This document shows positions 34,707 to 43,657 of a stretch of 58,925 nucleotides of DNA, one piece after another (within the stretch, counting starts at the first letter, position 1; each line of letters starts with the position of its first letter). The stretch is taken from positions 1 through 58,925 of the forward strand of contig NZ_NPIH01000054.1 in NCBI RefSeq assembly GCF_012275575.1. The letters are read 5' to 3'. Position numbers and translations under genes: made by a program. The notes under the pieces are model-generated. The model did not search any database. It saw nothing but the letters and a program-made list of their open reading frames with translations, and was not told the origin of the DNA. This DNA is from Paraburkholderia sp. SG-MS1 (GTDB lineage: Bacteria; Pseudomonadota; Gammaproteobacteria; Burkholderiales; Burkholderiaceae).

Positions 34707-34860
34707 TTCAGCGCCGCCTGTTTCTGAATGCTGTTCAGGGTGCCGGGCGCAGACCCTTTTTCGGATGCGGAATGGCCACGAGACCGGGCTTTACCGCGTG
34801 CCGAAAACGATGGGGGTTGCCCGCTATCCAGACGAGTGGCCAGCCATCGGCGCTGTTCAT
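34703..34860 (-). pseudogene. Remnant of a HicA-type toxin gene
   Basis: Reading from ATG: MNSADGWPLVWIAG, then KPGLVAIPHPKKGLRP and a premature stop. One base shifted, the rest reads PGTLNSIQKQAALK, the usual HicA end. About 8-9 residues after MNSA are missing, the GSHH motif with the catalytic His reads GNPH, and one C seems lost from a C run near 34747. HicA is a small double-stranded-RNA-binding-fold mRNA interferase; this one is dead. Together with the HicB remnant it is a decayed toxin-antitoxin pair beside fliA. Confidence 0.75.
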
Positions 34861-35074
34861 ATCGCACCCCCGAACCTATACACACGATTACACAACCGCG
34901 CCAGTGAGCGGAGTTTTTGCTTGCGGATGCATGCGCCGCAACGCCAGAGCCGCAGCGGCGGAGAAAACTCGCTTGGGGGTGACATTTCAACGCGACGCGG
35001 CGTCGCGCGCCAGCGAGTCCGATGGCTAACGTCGGAGCGCGAGGGAGGGCAATGAGGTGATGGCGCCGCAATCG
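34861..35074. other. Intergenic DNA upstream of the hicA remnant
   Basis: About 210 nt with no gene or clear promoter. It should include the old hicAB promoter (minus strand). Lower GC around 34860-34920 than the flanks hints at acquired origin. Confidence 0.4.
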
Positions 35075-35103
35075 AAAAAGGCTCGTCGATGACGAGCCTT
35101 TTT
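35075..35103. terminator. Bidirectional terminator between fliA/hicAB and flgN
   Basis: AAAAAGGCTCGTC and GACGAGCCTTTTT form a 13-bp stem with a 3-nt loop and T runs on both strands. On the minus strand it ends the flgM-flgN transcript 66 nt after the flgN stop; on the plus strand it could stop read-through from fliA. Confidence 0.9.
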
Positions 35104-35169
35104 GTTCAGCAAAAGGTGTGGCGGGCAGGGCCATGGTCGGTGCGGCGGCCACCTGGCCGCCGACGCTTT

Positions 35170-35619
35170 TCAAACTCCGGAGTGCGCTGGAATCCGCCCG
35201 TCGGGCCCGTAGAAGTTGTTGGCCTTGCGCGGTACGTTCACCTGCAGCGCAGCCAGCGCGCGCTGGTTGTAATCCATCCGCACTCGGATCAACTCGCCAT
35301 TGTTGGTATTGGCGCGCCGGGCGCGTTCGACGGCTTTTTGCAGCAGGGACCACTGCGCGGCGATGCGCGCGTCCGAATCGGCCGCCAGTTCCATACCGGG
35401 CCAGCCGGCCGGCAAGCCCAGCTCGGTCAGTTGCGCGTCGCGCGCTGCTTCCAGGCGCGCGAGCACGCCAATCAGCTCAGTCTTCTTTTCGACGATCGAG
35501 GGCAGTTCGTCCAGCGCCGACGCGGAGGCCAGAACCTTGGACTCGATGGTCAGGATCGAGGCGAACGCCTCGACGGTCGAATATTCGTCGATGAGGGTGG
35601 CAAGCAGGGCGTCTTTCAT
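35170..35619 (-). CDS. flgN: Flagellar export chaperone FlgN
   Basis: FlgN escorts FlgK and FlgL to the export apparatus. The 149-residue helical protein has the FlgN look: YSTVEAFASILTIESKVL near the N-terminus, a central KKTELIGVLARLEAARD, and a C-terminal helix with NNGELIRVRMDYNQRALAAL. The C-terminal NFYGPDGRIP motif is common in beta-proteobacterial FlgN. It follows flgM by 94 nt and is probably co-transcribed from the flgM promoter. Confidence 0.92.
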   Translation of the reverse strand: MKDALLATLIDEYSTVEAFASILTIESKVLASASALDELPSIVEKKTELIGVLARLEAARDAQLTELGLPAGWPGMELAADSDARIAAQWSLLQKAVERARRANTNNGELIRVRMDYNQRALAALQVNVPRKANNFYGPDGRIPAHSGV

Positions 35620-35713
35620 CTCAGCAACTCGCTGGGCACGACGGCTCGCGCATGATTCGCGAGCCGGGTTGGTCGAACGCCGCCCGGCATTTCACCGCAC
35701 TTCGCTGTGCCGC

Positions 35714-36067
35714 TCAATGGCCGGTCGACGAGGTCTTGTTCTGCAACAGGTCGCGCGCTGTCTGCAGCACGCCGTCGGCAATCTTGCCGGAATCGATCTG
35801 CAGCGTGCCGTCCTTGATGGCCTGCTTGATCGACGCCACGTGCGTCGTGTCGATGTCGGCCGAGCCGGACGCCGCGAGGCTGCGCAAATGCTGCGACAGG
35901 CCCGACAAGCTGACGCTCGCGTCGCCCGAACCGCTGGCCGTGGTGGCCGCCGCCGTGCTCGCGCTCTGCGCGGTGCCGGCCGCAGGGGTGGCATCGCTCT
36001 GTTGCGAGCGGGACAGGGCGTCTTTCAACGTCGGCAGATTCGAATTGTTTGTGGAATCGACTTTCAC
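35714..36067 (-). CDS. flgM: Anti-sigma-28 factor FlgM
   Basis: FlgM holds FliA inactive until the hook is finished and FlgM is exported. The 117-residue protein has a disordered N-terminus (KVDSTNNSNLPTLKDALSRS), an Ala/Ser/Thr-rich middle, and the sigma-binding helices ASVSLSGLSQHLRSLAA, VASIKQAIKDGTLQIDSGKIADGVLQ and ARDLLQ. It is slightly longer than the 97-residue Salmonella protein because of the middle. A sigma-28 promoter precedes it, giving the usual feedback loop. Confidence 0.95.
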   Translation of the reverse strand: MKVDSTNNSNLPTLKDALSRSQQSDATPAAGTAQSASTAAATTASGSGDASVSLSGLSQHLRSLAASGSADIDTTHVASIKQAIKDGTLQIDSGKIADGVLQTARDLLQNKTSSTGH

Positions 36068-36095
36068 GATTGGCTTCCTGAACGATTTGATCCTG

Positions 36096-36123
36096 ATAAC
36101 GGCAACCGCTGATCAAAACTTTA
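36096..36123 (-). promoter_or_regulatory. Sigma-28 (FliA) promoter for flgM
   Basis: On the minus strand: TAAAGTTT, 12 nt, GCCGTTAT. The -35 box is a perfect consensus. It lies 29 nt upstream of the flgM start. The spacer is one longer than at the other three sites. Confidence 0.75.
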
Positions 36124-36229
36124 GCGCAATCGCTCCACGTTGGACCTTGCTTTTCCACGCGATCCGTCCCTTTCGATACCGCCGCCGCCACGGCCGGTTC
36201 CGGCATGCGGCGCAGGGCGGTCCGCCCGT

Positions 36230-37747
36230 TCACAGCTGAATCTCCACGGTCGCGCCATCCTTGACGATGCCCGAGATGACCTGCCCGTTCGCGGTCTTCA
36301 CCCGCACCTGCTGGCCCGGCGACGCGTTGTTCATCGCGCTGCCTTCGGCCGAGATCGAGAAGCCGTCACCGGCAGCTACCACCCGCACCGTCTGGCCGAT
36401 CGCGACCGCGGACGCGCTCTTGAGCATGTCGCGGCGCAGCGGCATGCCGCCCGCGATCCGCACGAGCGAGACGGAGCCGACCGCCTGCGAGGGATCGGTG
36501 ACGATCGCTTGCGGCAGGCCGGTCAGATCGCCGTCGCGCGCGACGAGGTCGGCGGCGGTGAGCACTTCGCCCGGCGCCATGGCGCGGGCGGCGAGGTAGT
36601 AGGTGGCGTGCAGCGAGATGCGCGCCTGCAGATAGATGGTCCATGGACGCTCGCCCGCGCAGCGCACGCCGACGGTCATGCGGCCCCACAGGCGCGCGCC
36701 CGTCGGCATGAACGGTTCGAGCGCGGCGCAGGCGCTGAGGCCGCGCGGAAACGCCGACGCGACGGTGATGTCGATCTTGCCGGGCAAGCCGGCGGACTGC
36801 TGCTGCAAAAAGGCCAGCGCGGCGGCGTGAATCGCCTCGGCGTCCTGCTGGCCGGGCAGGGTCGCCGGCTGTGTAATCACGGCTGCCTGCATGTTTTTCT
36901 GCGCGACGGCCGGCGCCGGCTGGCGCACCGCCGGTGTTCTGGCGATTACGGGACGGTTTGGCATCGCGGTGGCCGCCGGCGCGATCGGCTTGCCGTTCGC
37001 GCCGAATTGCGGCGGCTCGCCACGCGACGCGAGGCTGTCGAAACCGCTGCCTTGCGGCGCGCTGGCGTCGACCGGCTGGACGGCGGCGGGGGCCGCCGTC
37101 GGCGCGGGCGTCACGAGGACCGGCATGACCGCGCGCGAAGCCGGCGCGACATTCACGCGCGCCACGTTTGCCGATGCCCCGCCATTGCCTGGCGCGGGAA
37201 TCGTCACGACGCCGTTGGCGTCCGGTTTGAAGTTGGTGCGGATCATCGCCGGCGCGGCGGCGGGTTCGTTCGCGCCCGGAATGACGATCGCGCCGTTCGT
37301 GCCGGCGGCGCGCGTGAACGGATCGGCGTCGCGCGGCGCGGGCCCGCGTCCGATCGATTGCGCCGTGGCGGCGGCGAGCGAGCTGGCCGAAGCCGCGCGC
37401 TGCGACGGCGTGCGCATCTGCTGCGCGATATCGGCGAGCGCGCCGGGATTCTTTTCAGCGGGACCCGGAATCACGATCGGGCCGCCGGCTTCCTGCGCCT
37501 GGCTCGTGCCCGGCAGCAGCACGATGCCGCCCGCGACCCACAGCGCCACGCTCACCACCAGCCGCGTGAAGACGCGCGAAGCGGCGCGCATGGCAAGGCG
37601 CGGCGCCAGCCGCATGACGCGCGCAGGCCGGCCGGCGCGCAGCGAAGCGACGGCGGCCGCCTCTGAGGATGCATGCAAGGACGCACCCGGGCGATGAGCC
37701 GCCGCGCGGCTCGCACGCTGCGGCAAATCGGAAGTGGGCTGGTCCAT
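36230..37747 (-). CDS. flgA: P-ring assembly chaperone FlgA, long form
   Basis: FlgA assists FlgI polymerisation in the periplasm. The C-terminal 220 residues are a normal FlgA with SAF domain (LAARAMAPGEVLTAADLVARDG, PQAIVTDPSQAVG, IGQTVRVVAAGDGFSIS, GQVISGIVKDGATVEIQL). The whole protein is 505 residues, against about 220 in enterics. A cytoplasmic-type 65-residue basic leader precedes a hydrophobic signal (LVVSVALWVAGGIVLL), then a Pro/Ala-rich region in which IVIPG-type units recur (PIVIPGPAEKNPG, AIVIPGANEP, VVTIPAPGNG). The ATG has a good GGAG site; internal ATGs nearer the signal lack one. Divergent from flgB. Confidence 0.9.
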   Translation of the reverse strand: MDQPTSDLPQRASRAAAHRPGASLHASSEAAAVASLRAGRPARVMRLAPRLAMRAASRVFTRLVVSVALWVAGGIVLLPGTSQAQEAGGPIVIPGPAEKNPGALADIAQQMRTPSQRAASASSLAAATAQSIGRGPAPRDADPFTRAAGTNGAIVIPGANEPAAAPAMIRTNFKPDANGVVTIPAPGNGGASANVARVNVAPASRAVMPVLVTPAPTAAPAAVQPVDASAPQGSGFDSLASRGEPPQFGANGKPIAPAATAMPNRPVIARTPAVRQPAPAVAQKNMQAAVITQPATLPGQQDAEAIHAAALAFLQQQSAGLPGKIDITVASAFPRGLSACAALEPFMPTGARLWGRMTVGVRCAGERPWTIYLQARISLHATYYLAARAMAPGEVLTAADLVARDGDLTGLPQAIVTDPSQAVGSVSLVRIAGGMPLRRDMLKSASAVAIGQTVRVVAAGDGFSISAEGSAMNNASPGQQVRVKTANGQVISGIVKDGATVEIQL

Positions 37748-37826
37748 CGTGGTTCTCCATCGAATGCATCGGTACGCCTTGCATTCTAGTGAGCGCCCCC
37801 GCCGCGCAAACGTTGAATAGAAGCCC

Positions 37827-37875
37827 CCTTTCCCGGTTATTCGTCCGATTGCCGCTTGCGTTCGGCCCATAAGAT
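37827..37875 (+). promoter_or_regulatory. Candidate FlhDC-dependent class II promoter of flgB
   Basis: CCTTT, CCGGTTATTCGTCCGATT, GCCGCTTG and a -10 TAAGAT at 37870-37875 parallel the flhB and flhF elements with 2-3 nt less spacing. Read on the minus strand, the GAATAACCGGGAAAGG part could also serve flgA, for which a TAGAAT lies at 37783-37788 on that strand. It lies 89 nt before flgB. Confidence 0.65.
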
Positions 37876-37964
37876 GCACCTCATGCAAAAAGGCCTTCCC
37901 GGTCGATGCAGCCCGCGAGCGGCGCAGTGATGGGAAGCCTCGGGAACCCTCTCGGGAGATTTCT

Positions 37965-38462
37965 ATGCTGGACAAACTCGATGCCGAATTCGCCTTCGGC
38001 CGCCAGGCGCTGGATGTGCGCGCTTATCGGCAGGAGCTGCTGTCGTCGAATATCGCCAATGCCGATACGCCGGGCTACCGGGCGCGCGACGTCGATTTCG
38101 CGTCGTCACTGGCCGGCGCGCTGAAGAAGACCGGCGGCACGACCGCCGGCCAGGGTGCGTCGAACAGCTCGACGCTCGCGATGACGCAGCCGGCCGGCGT
38201 GACGAGCGGTATGTCGATGGTGTCGACGGAGCCGGGCCACATGGCCGGCAAAGCGACGCTCACCGCGACCGGCGGCGCGCCCGACGACTACGGCAATCTG
38301 CAATACCGGATTCCGACACAGCCCGCGCTCGACGGCAACACGGTGGATATCGACACCGAGCGGGTCCAGTTCGCCGACAACACGCTGCATTTCGAGTCGG
38401 GCATGACGGTGTTGTCGAGTCAGATCAAAACGATGCTGGCGGCGATCACGTCGGGTTCATAA
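37965..38462 (+). CDS. flgB: Flagellar rod protein FlgB
   Basis: Proximal rod component, 165 residues. The N-terminal rod signature is present ([24 protein letters not shown]) and the C-terminus is helical ([26 protein letters not shown]). It is first in the flgB-J operon. The ATG follows CGGGAG 8 nt upstream. Residues 55-85 are Gly/Ser/Thr-rich, longer than in enteric FlgB. Confidence 0.96.
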   Translation: MLDKLDAEFAFGRQALDVRAYRQELLSSNIANADTPGYRARDVDFASSLAGALKKTGGTTAGQGASNSSTLAMTQPAGVTSGMSMVSTEPGHMAGKATLTATGGAPDDYGNLQYRIPTQPALDGNTVDIDTERVQFADNTLHFESGMTVLSSQIKTMLAAITSGS

Positions 38463-38568
38463 CAGCACACGCAGCACACGCACCAACAGACACAGCAGCA
38501 AGCACGAACAAATCGCTACGGGACTTAACTTGAGGCCGGCTCGAACCGGCAGGAGAGGTCAGGAAACC

Positions 38569-38994
38569 ATGCCATCCCTGATGAATATTTTTGGTGTTGC
38601 CGGCTCCGCGATGTCCGCGCAGTCGCAGCGGCTCAACGTGACGGCGTCGAATCTCGCCAACGCGGACAGTACCACCGGCCCGGACGGTCAGCCATACAAG
38701 GCCAAGCAGGTCGTGTTCGCGGTGAACCCGCTCGGCGGCGCGCGCTCGGGCTCCGGCCAGCAGGTGGGCGGCGTGCAGGTCACCGGCGTGGTCGATGACC
38801 CCTCGCCGATGAAGACCGCATACGAGCCCGGCAATCCGGCGGCCAATGCGGACGGCTACGTGACGCTGCCCAACGTCGATCCGGTGCAGGAAATGGTCAA
38901 CATGATCTCGGCTTCGCGCTCCTATCAGGCCAACGTCGAAACGCTGAACACGGCCAAAACCCTGATGCTGAAAACGCTCACGATCGGAACCTGA
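38569..38994 (+). CDS. flgC: Flagellar rod protein FlgC
   Basis: Proximal rod protein, 141 residues. The N-terminal [20 protein letters not shown] is the rod/hook signature; the C-terminus [32 protein letters not shown] segment is typical of FlgC. The ATG with AGGA 5 nt upstream was chosen over a TTG 13 codons earlier. Lies 106 nt after flgB. Confidence 0.96.
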   Translation: MPSLMNIFGVAGSAMSAQSQRLNVTASNLANADSTTGPDGQPYKAKQVVFAVNPLGGARSGSGQQVGGVQVTGVVDDPSPMKTAYEPGNPAANADGYVTLPNVDPVQEMVNMISASRSYQANVETLNTAKTLMLKTLTIGT

Positions 38995-39004
38995 GGAGAA
39001 CGCC

Positions 39005-39718
39005 TTGACCACTAGCACCACGATCGGCAGCAACGGCACGACCGTATCGCAAACGCTGCTCGACACGATGAACGGCACGAACAGCAGCACGAGTTCGAGC
39101 AGCAGCACGTCCGGCACGTCGGCCACCGATCTGCAGAACACCTTCCTGCAGTTGCTCGTCGCGCAGTTGAAGAACCAGGACCCGACCAATCCGATGGACA
39201 GCTCGCAGATGACCTCGCAGCTCGCGCAAATCAGCACGGTGCAGGGCATCAGCCAGCTGAACACCTCGCTGAGTTCGCTGTCGACGCAGCTCTCGGCGGG
39301 CCAGCAATCGCAGGCCGCGCTGCTGATCGGCTCGACCGTGCTCGCGCCGGGCAACTCGATCTCCGTGGCGAGCGGCAAAACCGGCGCGTTCGGCGTCACG
39401 CTCGCGAACGACGTGAGCGATCTGCAGGTCGTCGTGAAGAACTCGGCCGGCACGATCGTCAACACGATCGATCTCGGCAAGCAGTCCGCCGGCACGATTC
39501 CGGTCGGCTGGACGCCGACCGACACGGCGGGCAATGCGCTGCCCGACGGCGACTACACGATCACCGCGATGGGCACGATCAACGGACAGCAGGCGACCGC
39601 CACCACGCTGACAGGCGCGACGGTGGAAAGCGTCGTCACGCAGAGCTCGGGCACGGCGGGCCTCGTCCTGTCGAACGGTTCGACGGTCGGGCTGACCAGC
39701 GTCGCCGCGATCCTCTGA
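39005..39718 (+). CDS. flgD: Hook assembly scaffold protein FlgD
   Basis: FlgD caps the growing hook. The 237-residue product has the N-terminal FLQLLVAQLKNQDPTNPMDSS motif that defines FlgD and a C-terminal Ig/FlgD-tudor-like domain (DLQVVVKNSAGTIVNTIDLG, then YTITAMG). The first 40 residues are Ser/Thr-rich. TTG start with GAGGAGAA upstream. Follows flgC by 10 nt. Confidence 0.96.
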   Translation: MTTSTTIGSNGTTVSQTLLDTMNGTNSSTSSSSSTSGTSATDLQNTFLQLLVAQLKNQDPTNPMDSSQMTSQLAQISTVQGISQLNTSLSSLSTQLSAGQQSQAALLIGSTVLAPGNSISVASGKTGAFGVTLANDVSDLQVVVKNSAGTIVNTIDLGKQSAGTIPVGWTPTDTAGNALPDGDYTITAMGTINGQQATATTLTGATVESVVTQSSGTAGLVLSNGSTVGLTSVAAIL

Positions 39719-39761
39719 TTCAGAACAATTCAGTTACGACTTTCCAGATACGGAGAACGTC

Positions 39762-41270
39762 ATGGGTTACCAGCAAGGTTTGAGCGGTTTGTCGGCATCG
39801 TCGAGCGATCTCGACGTGATCGGCAACAACATCGCTAACGCCAACACGGTCGGCTTCAAGAGCGGCACCGCCGAATTCGCCGACATGTACGCCAATTCGA
39901 TCGCGACCGCGGTGAACCAGCAGGTCGGGATCGGCACGAAGCTCGCGGAAGTGCAGCAGCAGTTTTCGCAAGGCACGATCACCTCGACCAATCAGGCGCT
40001 GAACGTTGCGATCAACGGCAACGGCTTTTACCAGATGAACAACAACGGCACGCTGACCTATTCGCGTAACGGCGTGTTCCAGCTCGACAAGAACGGCTAC
40101 ATCACCAACGCGCAAGGCCTGCAACTGATGGGCTACGCCGCGAACAGCGGCGGCGTGATCAACACTGCGCAGACCGTGCCGCTGCAGGTGCCCACCGCCA
40201 ACATCGCGCCGACGGCGACCACCACGATCGCTGCAGGCCTGAACCTGAACGCGCAGGACGATCTGATGCTGGGCACGCCGACGGTGACGGCCGGCACGAC
40301 CAATACCGGCACGCTCGCCAGCAACGGCGCGACGATCACGAACGCCGCCTCGGGCACGAACAACGACAACTACACGATCCAGTTCACCAGCGCGACGGAC
40401 TACACGGTCACGGACAACACGCTCGGCACCTCGACATCCGGCACCTACACGGCGGGCACGGCGATCGCACTCGGCAACGGCCAGAGCATCACGTTCAGCG
40501 GCACGCCGGCGACCAACGACAGCTACACCGTCGCTCCGACACCGATCGCGTTCAACCAGAGCAGCTCGTCGACGTACAACTACTCGACGAGCACGACTGT
40601 GTACGACACGCTCGGCGGCTCGCAGCAGGTCAACATGTACTTCTCGAAGACGGCGGCCGGCACCTGGAACGTCTACGCAGGCACGTCGACCGGCACGGCG
40701 ACGCTGGTCGGCCACGCGAACTTCGACTCGTCGGGCAAGCTGATCGGCACGACCGACGCGAGCGGCACCGCGACCTCGGCGCCGTACACATTCGACGTGT
40801 CGATCCCGACCACCGACGGTTCGGCGACGCCGCAGAACATCACGCTGAACATCGCGGGCACCACGCAGTACGGCGGCAAGGACGGCGTGAACAGCCTGCA
40901 GCCCGACGGTTATGCGGCGGGTCAGTTGACCGGTTTCACGGTGGCCGCCGACGGCACGCTGACCGGCAACTATTCGAACGGCCAGACCGCCGCGCTCGGG
41001 CAGATCGTGCTCGCGAACTTCGCGAATCAGAACGGCCTGATCGATCTCGGCAATAACGAGTACGGCGCGACCTCGGCATCGGGCGTCGCGCAGATCTCCA
41101 CGCCGGGCTCGACCAACCACGGCGTGCTGCAAGGCGGCGCGGTGGAAAACTCGAACGTCGATCTGACCAGCGAACTGGTGAATCTGATCACCGCGCAACG
41201 CAACTATCAGGCGAACGCGCAGACGATCAAAACCCAGCAGACCGTCGACCAGACCCTGATCAACCTGTAA
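39762..41270 (+). CDS. flgE: Flagellar hook protein FlgE
   Basis: The universal-joint hook subunit, 502 residues against about 400 in enterics. The N-terminus GLSGLSASSSDLDVIGNNIANANT and the C-terminus NVDLTSELVNLITAQRNYQANAQTI carry the D0 helices. The extra length includes a segment at about residues 190-265 (NDNYTIQFTSATDYTVTDN to SFTFSGTPATNDSYTVAP-like text) that resembles inserts in FlgK and FlgL of this window. Strongly Thr/Ser/Ala/Gly-rich like the other axial proteins here. Confidence 0.96.
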   Translation: MGYQQGLSGLSASSSDLDVIGNNIANANTVGFKSGTAEFADMYANSIATAVNQQVGIGTKLAEVQQQFSQGTITSTNQALNVAINGNGFYQMNNNGTLTYSRNGVFQLDKNGYITNAQGLQLMGYAANSGGVINTAQTVPLQVPTANIAPTATTTIAAGLNLNAQDDLMLGTPTVTAGTTNTGTLASNGATITNAASGTNNDNYTIQFTSATDYTVTDNTLGTSTSGTYTAGTAIALGNGQSITFSGTPATNDSYTVAPTPIAFNQSSSSTYNYSTSTTVYDTLGGSQQVNMYFSKTAAGTWNVYAGTSTGTATLVGHANFDSSGKLIGTTDASGTATSAPYTFDVSIPTTDGSATPQNITLNIAGTTQYGGKDGVNSLQPDGYAAGQLTGFTVAADGTLTGNYSNGQTAALGQIVLANFANQNGLIDLGNNEYGATSASGVAQISTPGSTNHGVLQGGAVENSNVDLTSELVNLITAQRNYQANAQTIKTQQTVDQTLINL

Positions 41271-41287
41271 GCGACCGGGACCCCATC

Positions 41288-42046
41288 ATGGATCGGCTGA
41301 TCTACACCGCGATGTCGGGCAGCGCCCAGGCGCTCGAACAGCAGGCGATCGTCGCGAACAACCTCGCGAACGCATCGACCACCGGCTTTCGTGCGCAGCT
41401 GGAGACTTTCCGTGCCGTGCCGATGTCGTTCGGCGACGGCAGTTCGATCAACGACAACACCACCCGCACCTTCGTGCTGTCGTCGACGCCGGGCGCCGAC
41501 TACACGCCTGGGCCGATCCAGCAGACGGGCAATCCGCTCGATGTGGCGATCCAGGGGCCGGGCTGGCTGTCGGTGCAGACCGCCGACGGCAACGAGGCTT
41601 ATACGCGCGCCGGCAATCTGCACGTCGACGAAAACGGCCAGCTGGTGAATGCCACCAACCAGGTGGTGCTCGGCAACGGCGGGCCGGTGTCGGTGCCGCC
41701 GGGCGCGGAGATCACGATCGGCAAGGACGGCACGGTGTCCGCGTTGACGCCGGGCGATCCGCCGACCGCGGTAGTCACGGTCGACCAGCTGAAGCTGGTG
41801 AATCCGGACCCGCAAACCATGACACGCGGCGATGATGGCCTTTTTCGCACTGCCGACGGCAACCCCGCCGACGCCGATCCGGCCGTCACGCTGGCGCCGG
41901 CGTCGCTCGAAGGCAGCAACGTGAATCCGGTCAGCGCGATGGTCTCGATGATCACCAACGCGCGGCAATTCCAGATGCAGACCAAGCTGCTCGAGAACGC
42001 CGACAAGAACGATCAGTCCGCCAACCAGCTGCTCAGCTTCAGCTAA
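41288..42046 (+). CDS. flgF: Flagellar rod protein FlgF
   Basis: Proximal rod protein, 252 residues, the family's usual size. N-terminal DRLIYTAMSGSAQALEQQAIVANN; the central GNPLDVAIQGPGWLSVQTADG and EAYTRAGNLHVDENGQLV are rod/hook core motifs; the C-terminus NVNPVSAMVSMITNARQFQMQ forms the D0 helix. ATG 17 nt after flgE. Confidence 0.95.
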   Translation: MDRLIYTAMSGSAQALEQQAIVANNLANASTTGFRAQLETFRAVPMSFGDGSSINDNTTRTFVLSSTPGADYTPGPIQQTGNPLDVAIQGPGWLSVQTADGNEAYTRAGNLHVDENGQLVNATNQVVLGNGGPVSVPPGAEITIGKDGTVSALTPGDPPTAVVTVDQLKLVNPDPQTMTRGDDGLFRTADGNPADADPAVTLAPASLEGSNVNPVSAMVSMITNARQFQMQTKLLENADKNDQSANQLLSFS

Positions 42047-42138
42047 CGGACCGCGTGGGTTTGCCCGACCGCAATCAAGTTGCATGAGATGGGATGCAGT
42101 GCTGAAGCACTAACGCCCATCGACACAGGAGAACATAA

Positions 42139-42927
42139 GTGAATCGCTCGCTCTACATCGCCGCTACCGGCATGAATGCGCAACAGGCGCAGATGGACGT
42201 GATCTCGAACAACCTCGCGAACGTCAGCACCAACGGCTTCAAGGGCTCGCGCGCGGTGTTCGAGGACCTGCTGTATCAGACCATCCGCCAGCCGGGTGCG
42301 AACTCGACGCAGCAAACCGAACTGCCGTCCGGCATCCAGCTCGGCACCGGCGTGCAACAAGTCGCCACCGAGCGCCTGTACACCCAGGGCAATCTGCAGC
42401 AGACCGGCAACTCGAAGGACATCGCGATCAACGGCGCGGGCTTCTTCCAGGTGCAGATGCCCGACGGCACCACTGCCTACACCCGCGACGGCTCGTTCCA
42501 GACCAACGCACAGGGGCAGCTTGTGACGTCGAGCGGCTATCAGGTGATTCCGGCCATCACGATCCCGACCAACGCGACGTCGCTCACGATCGGCAGCGAC
42601 GGCGTGGTGTCGATCACCGTCGCCGGTTCGACCAATAGCCAGCAGCTCGGCTCGATGCAGGTCGCCACCTTCATCAACCCGGCCGGCCTCGACGCGAAAG
42701 GCGAGAACCTGTTCTCGGAAACGGCTTCGTCGGGTGCGCCGAACATCGCGCAGCCGGGCCTGAACGGCGCCGGCACGCTGAATCAGGGCTACGTGGAAGC
42801 ATCGAACGTCAACGTGGTGCAGGAACTGGTGAACATGATCCAGACGCAGCGCGCTTACGAAATCAACAGCAAGGCCGTGACCACCTCCGACCAGATGCTG
42901 CAGACCATCAGCCAGATGCAGGTTTGA
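42139..42927 (+). CDS. flgG: Distal rod protein FlgG
   Basis: 262 residues, as in other bacteria. N-terminus [21 protein letters not shown], core [22 protein letters not shown]-terminus [21 protein letters not shown]. FlgG builds the distal rod through the P and L rings. The GTG start has AGGAGA 7 nt upstream. A 92-nt gap precedes it, the largest among flgD-flgJ, with no promoter seen. Confidence 0.97.
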   Translation: MNRSLYIAATGMNAQQAQMDVISNNLANVSTNGFKGSRAVFEDLLYQTIRQPGANSTQQTELPSGIQLGTGVQQVATERLYTQGNLQQTGNSKDIAINGAGFFQVQMPDGTTAYTRDGSFQTNAQGQLVTSSGYQVIPAITIPTNATSLTIGSDGVVSITVAGSTNSQQLGSMQVATFINPAGLDAKGENLFSETASSGAPNIAQPGLNGAGTLNQGYVEASNVNVVQELVNMIQTQRAYEINSKAVTTSDQMLQTISQMQV

Positions 42928-42956
42928 GGAACGGGGAATTAAAGGCGGTAATCCAG

Positions 42957-43655
42957 ATGTCGTACTTCACTCGCATTCCGGTTCATTCGCGCACCGCTCA
43001 GGCGCTCGTGCAGCTCACGCTGCTCGCGGCCCTGGGTGGCTGCGGCCTCGTGCCCAAGCAGCCGATCACGCAACAGCCGATGACGGCGTTGCCGCCGGCT
43101 CCGCCGCCACCACCGGTGTCGGGCTCGATCTACAACCCGGGCTACGCGGGCCGGCCGCTGTTCGAAGACCAGCGTCCGCGCAATGTCGGCGACATCATCA
43201 CGATTGTGATTGCCGAAAACATCAACGCGACCAAGTCGTCGGGCGCCAATGCGAACCGCGCCGGCAGCACGAATCTCGCGGTGCCGACCGCGGGCTTTCT
43301 GAGCGGCCTGTTCGCCAAGGCCAACCTGAGCGCGAACGGCGGCAACGTGTTTTCTGGCACCGGCGGCGCGAATGCGTCGAATACGTTCAACGGCACGATC
43401 ACCGTCACGGTGACGGGTGTGCAGGCAAACGGCAACCTGATCGTCAGCGGTGAAAAACAGATGCTGATCAACCAGGGCAACGAATTCGTGCGCTTTTCCG
43501 GCGTGGTGAATCCGAACACGATTTCCAGCCTGAACGCCGTGTACTCCACCCAGGTGGCCGACGCGAAAATCGAGTACTCCGCGAAGGGCTATATCGACGA
43601 GGCGCAGAACATGGGCTGGCTGCAGCGCTTCTTCCTCAACGTATCGCCGTGGTGA
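42957..43655 (+). CDS. flgH: Flagellar L-ring lipoprotein FlgH
   Basis: The outer-membrane ring lipoprotein, 232 residues. The lipobox is LLAALGGCG, followed by a Pro-rich spacer and the FlgH core ([29 protein letters not shown]) and the C-terminal [19 protein letters not shown]. The ATG gives a proper lipoprotein signal; an in-frame TTG at the flgG stop is less likely. It overlaps flgI's potential upstream starts. Confidence 0.95.
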   Translation: MSYFTRIPVHSRTAQALVQLTLLAALGGCGLVPKQPITQQPMTALPPAPPPPPVSGSIYNPGYAGRPLFEDQRPRNVGDIITIVIAENINATKSSGANANRAGSTNLAVPTAGFLSGLFAKANLSANGGNVFSGTGGANASNTFNGTITVTVTGVQANGNLIVSGEKQMLINQGNEFVRFSGVVNPNTISSLNAVYSTQVADAKIEYSAKGYIDEAQNMGWLQRFFLNVSPW

Positions 43656-43657
43656 TC

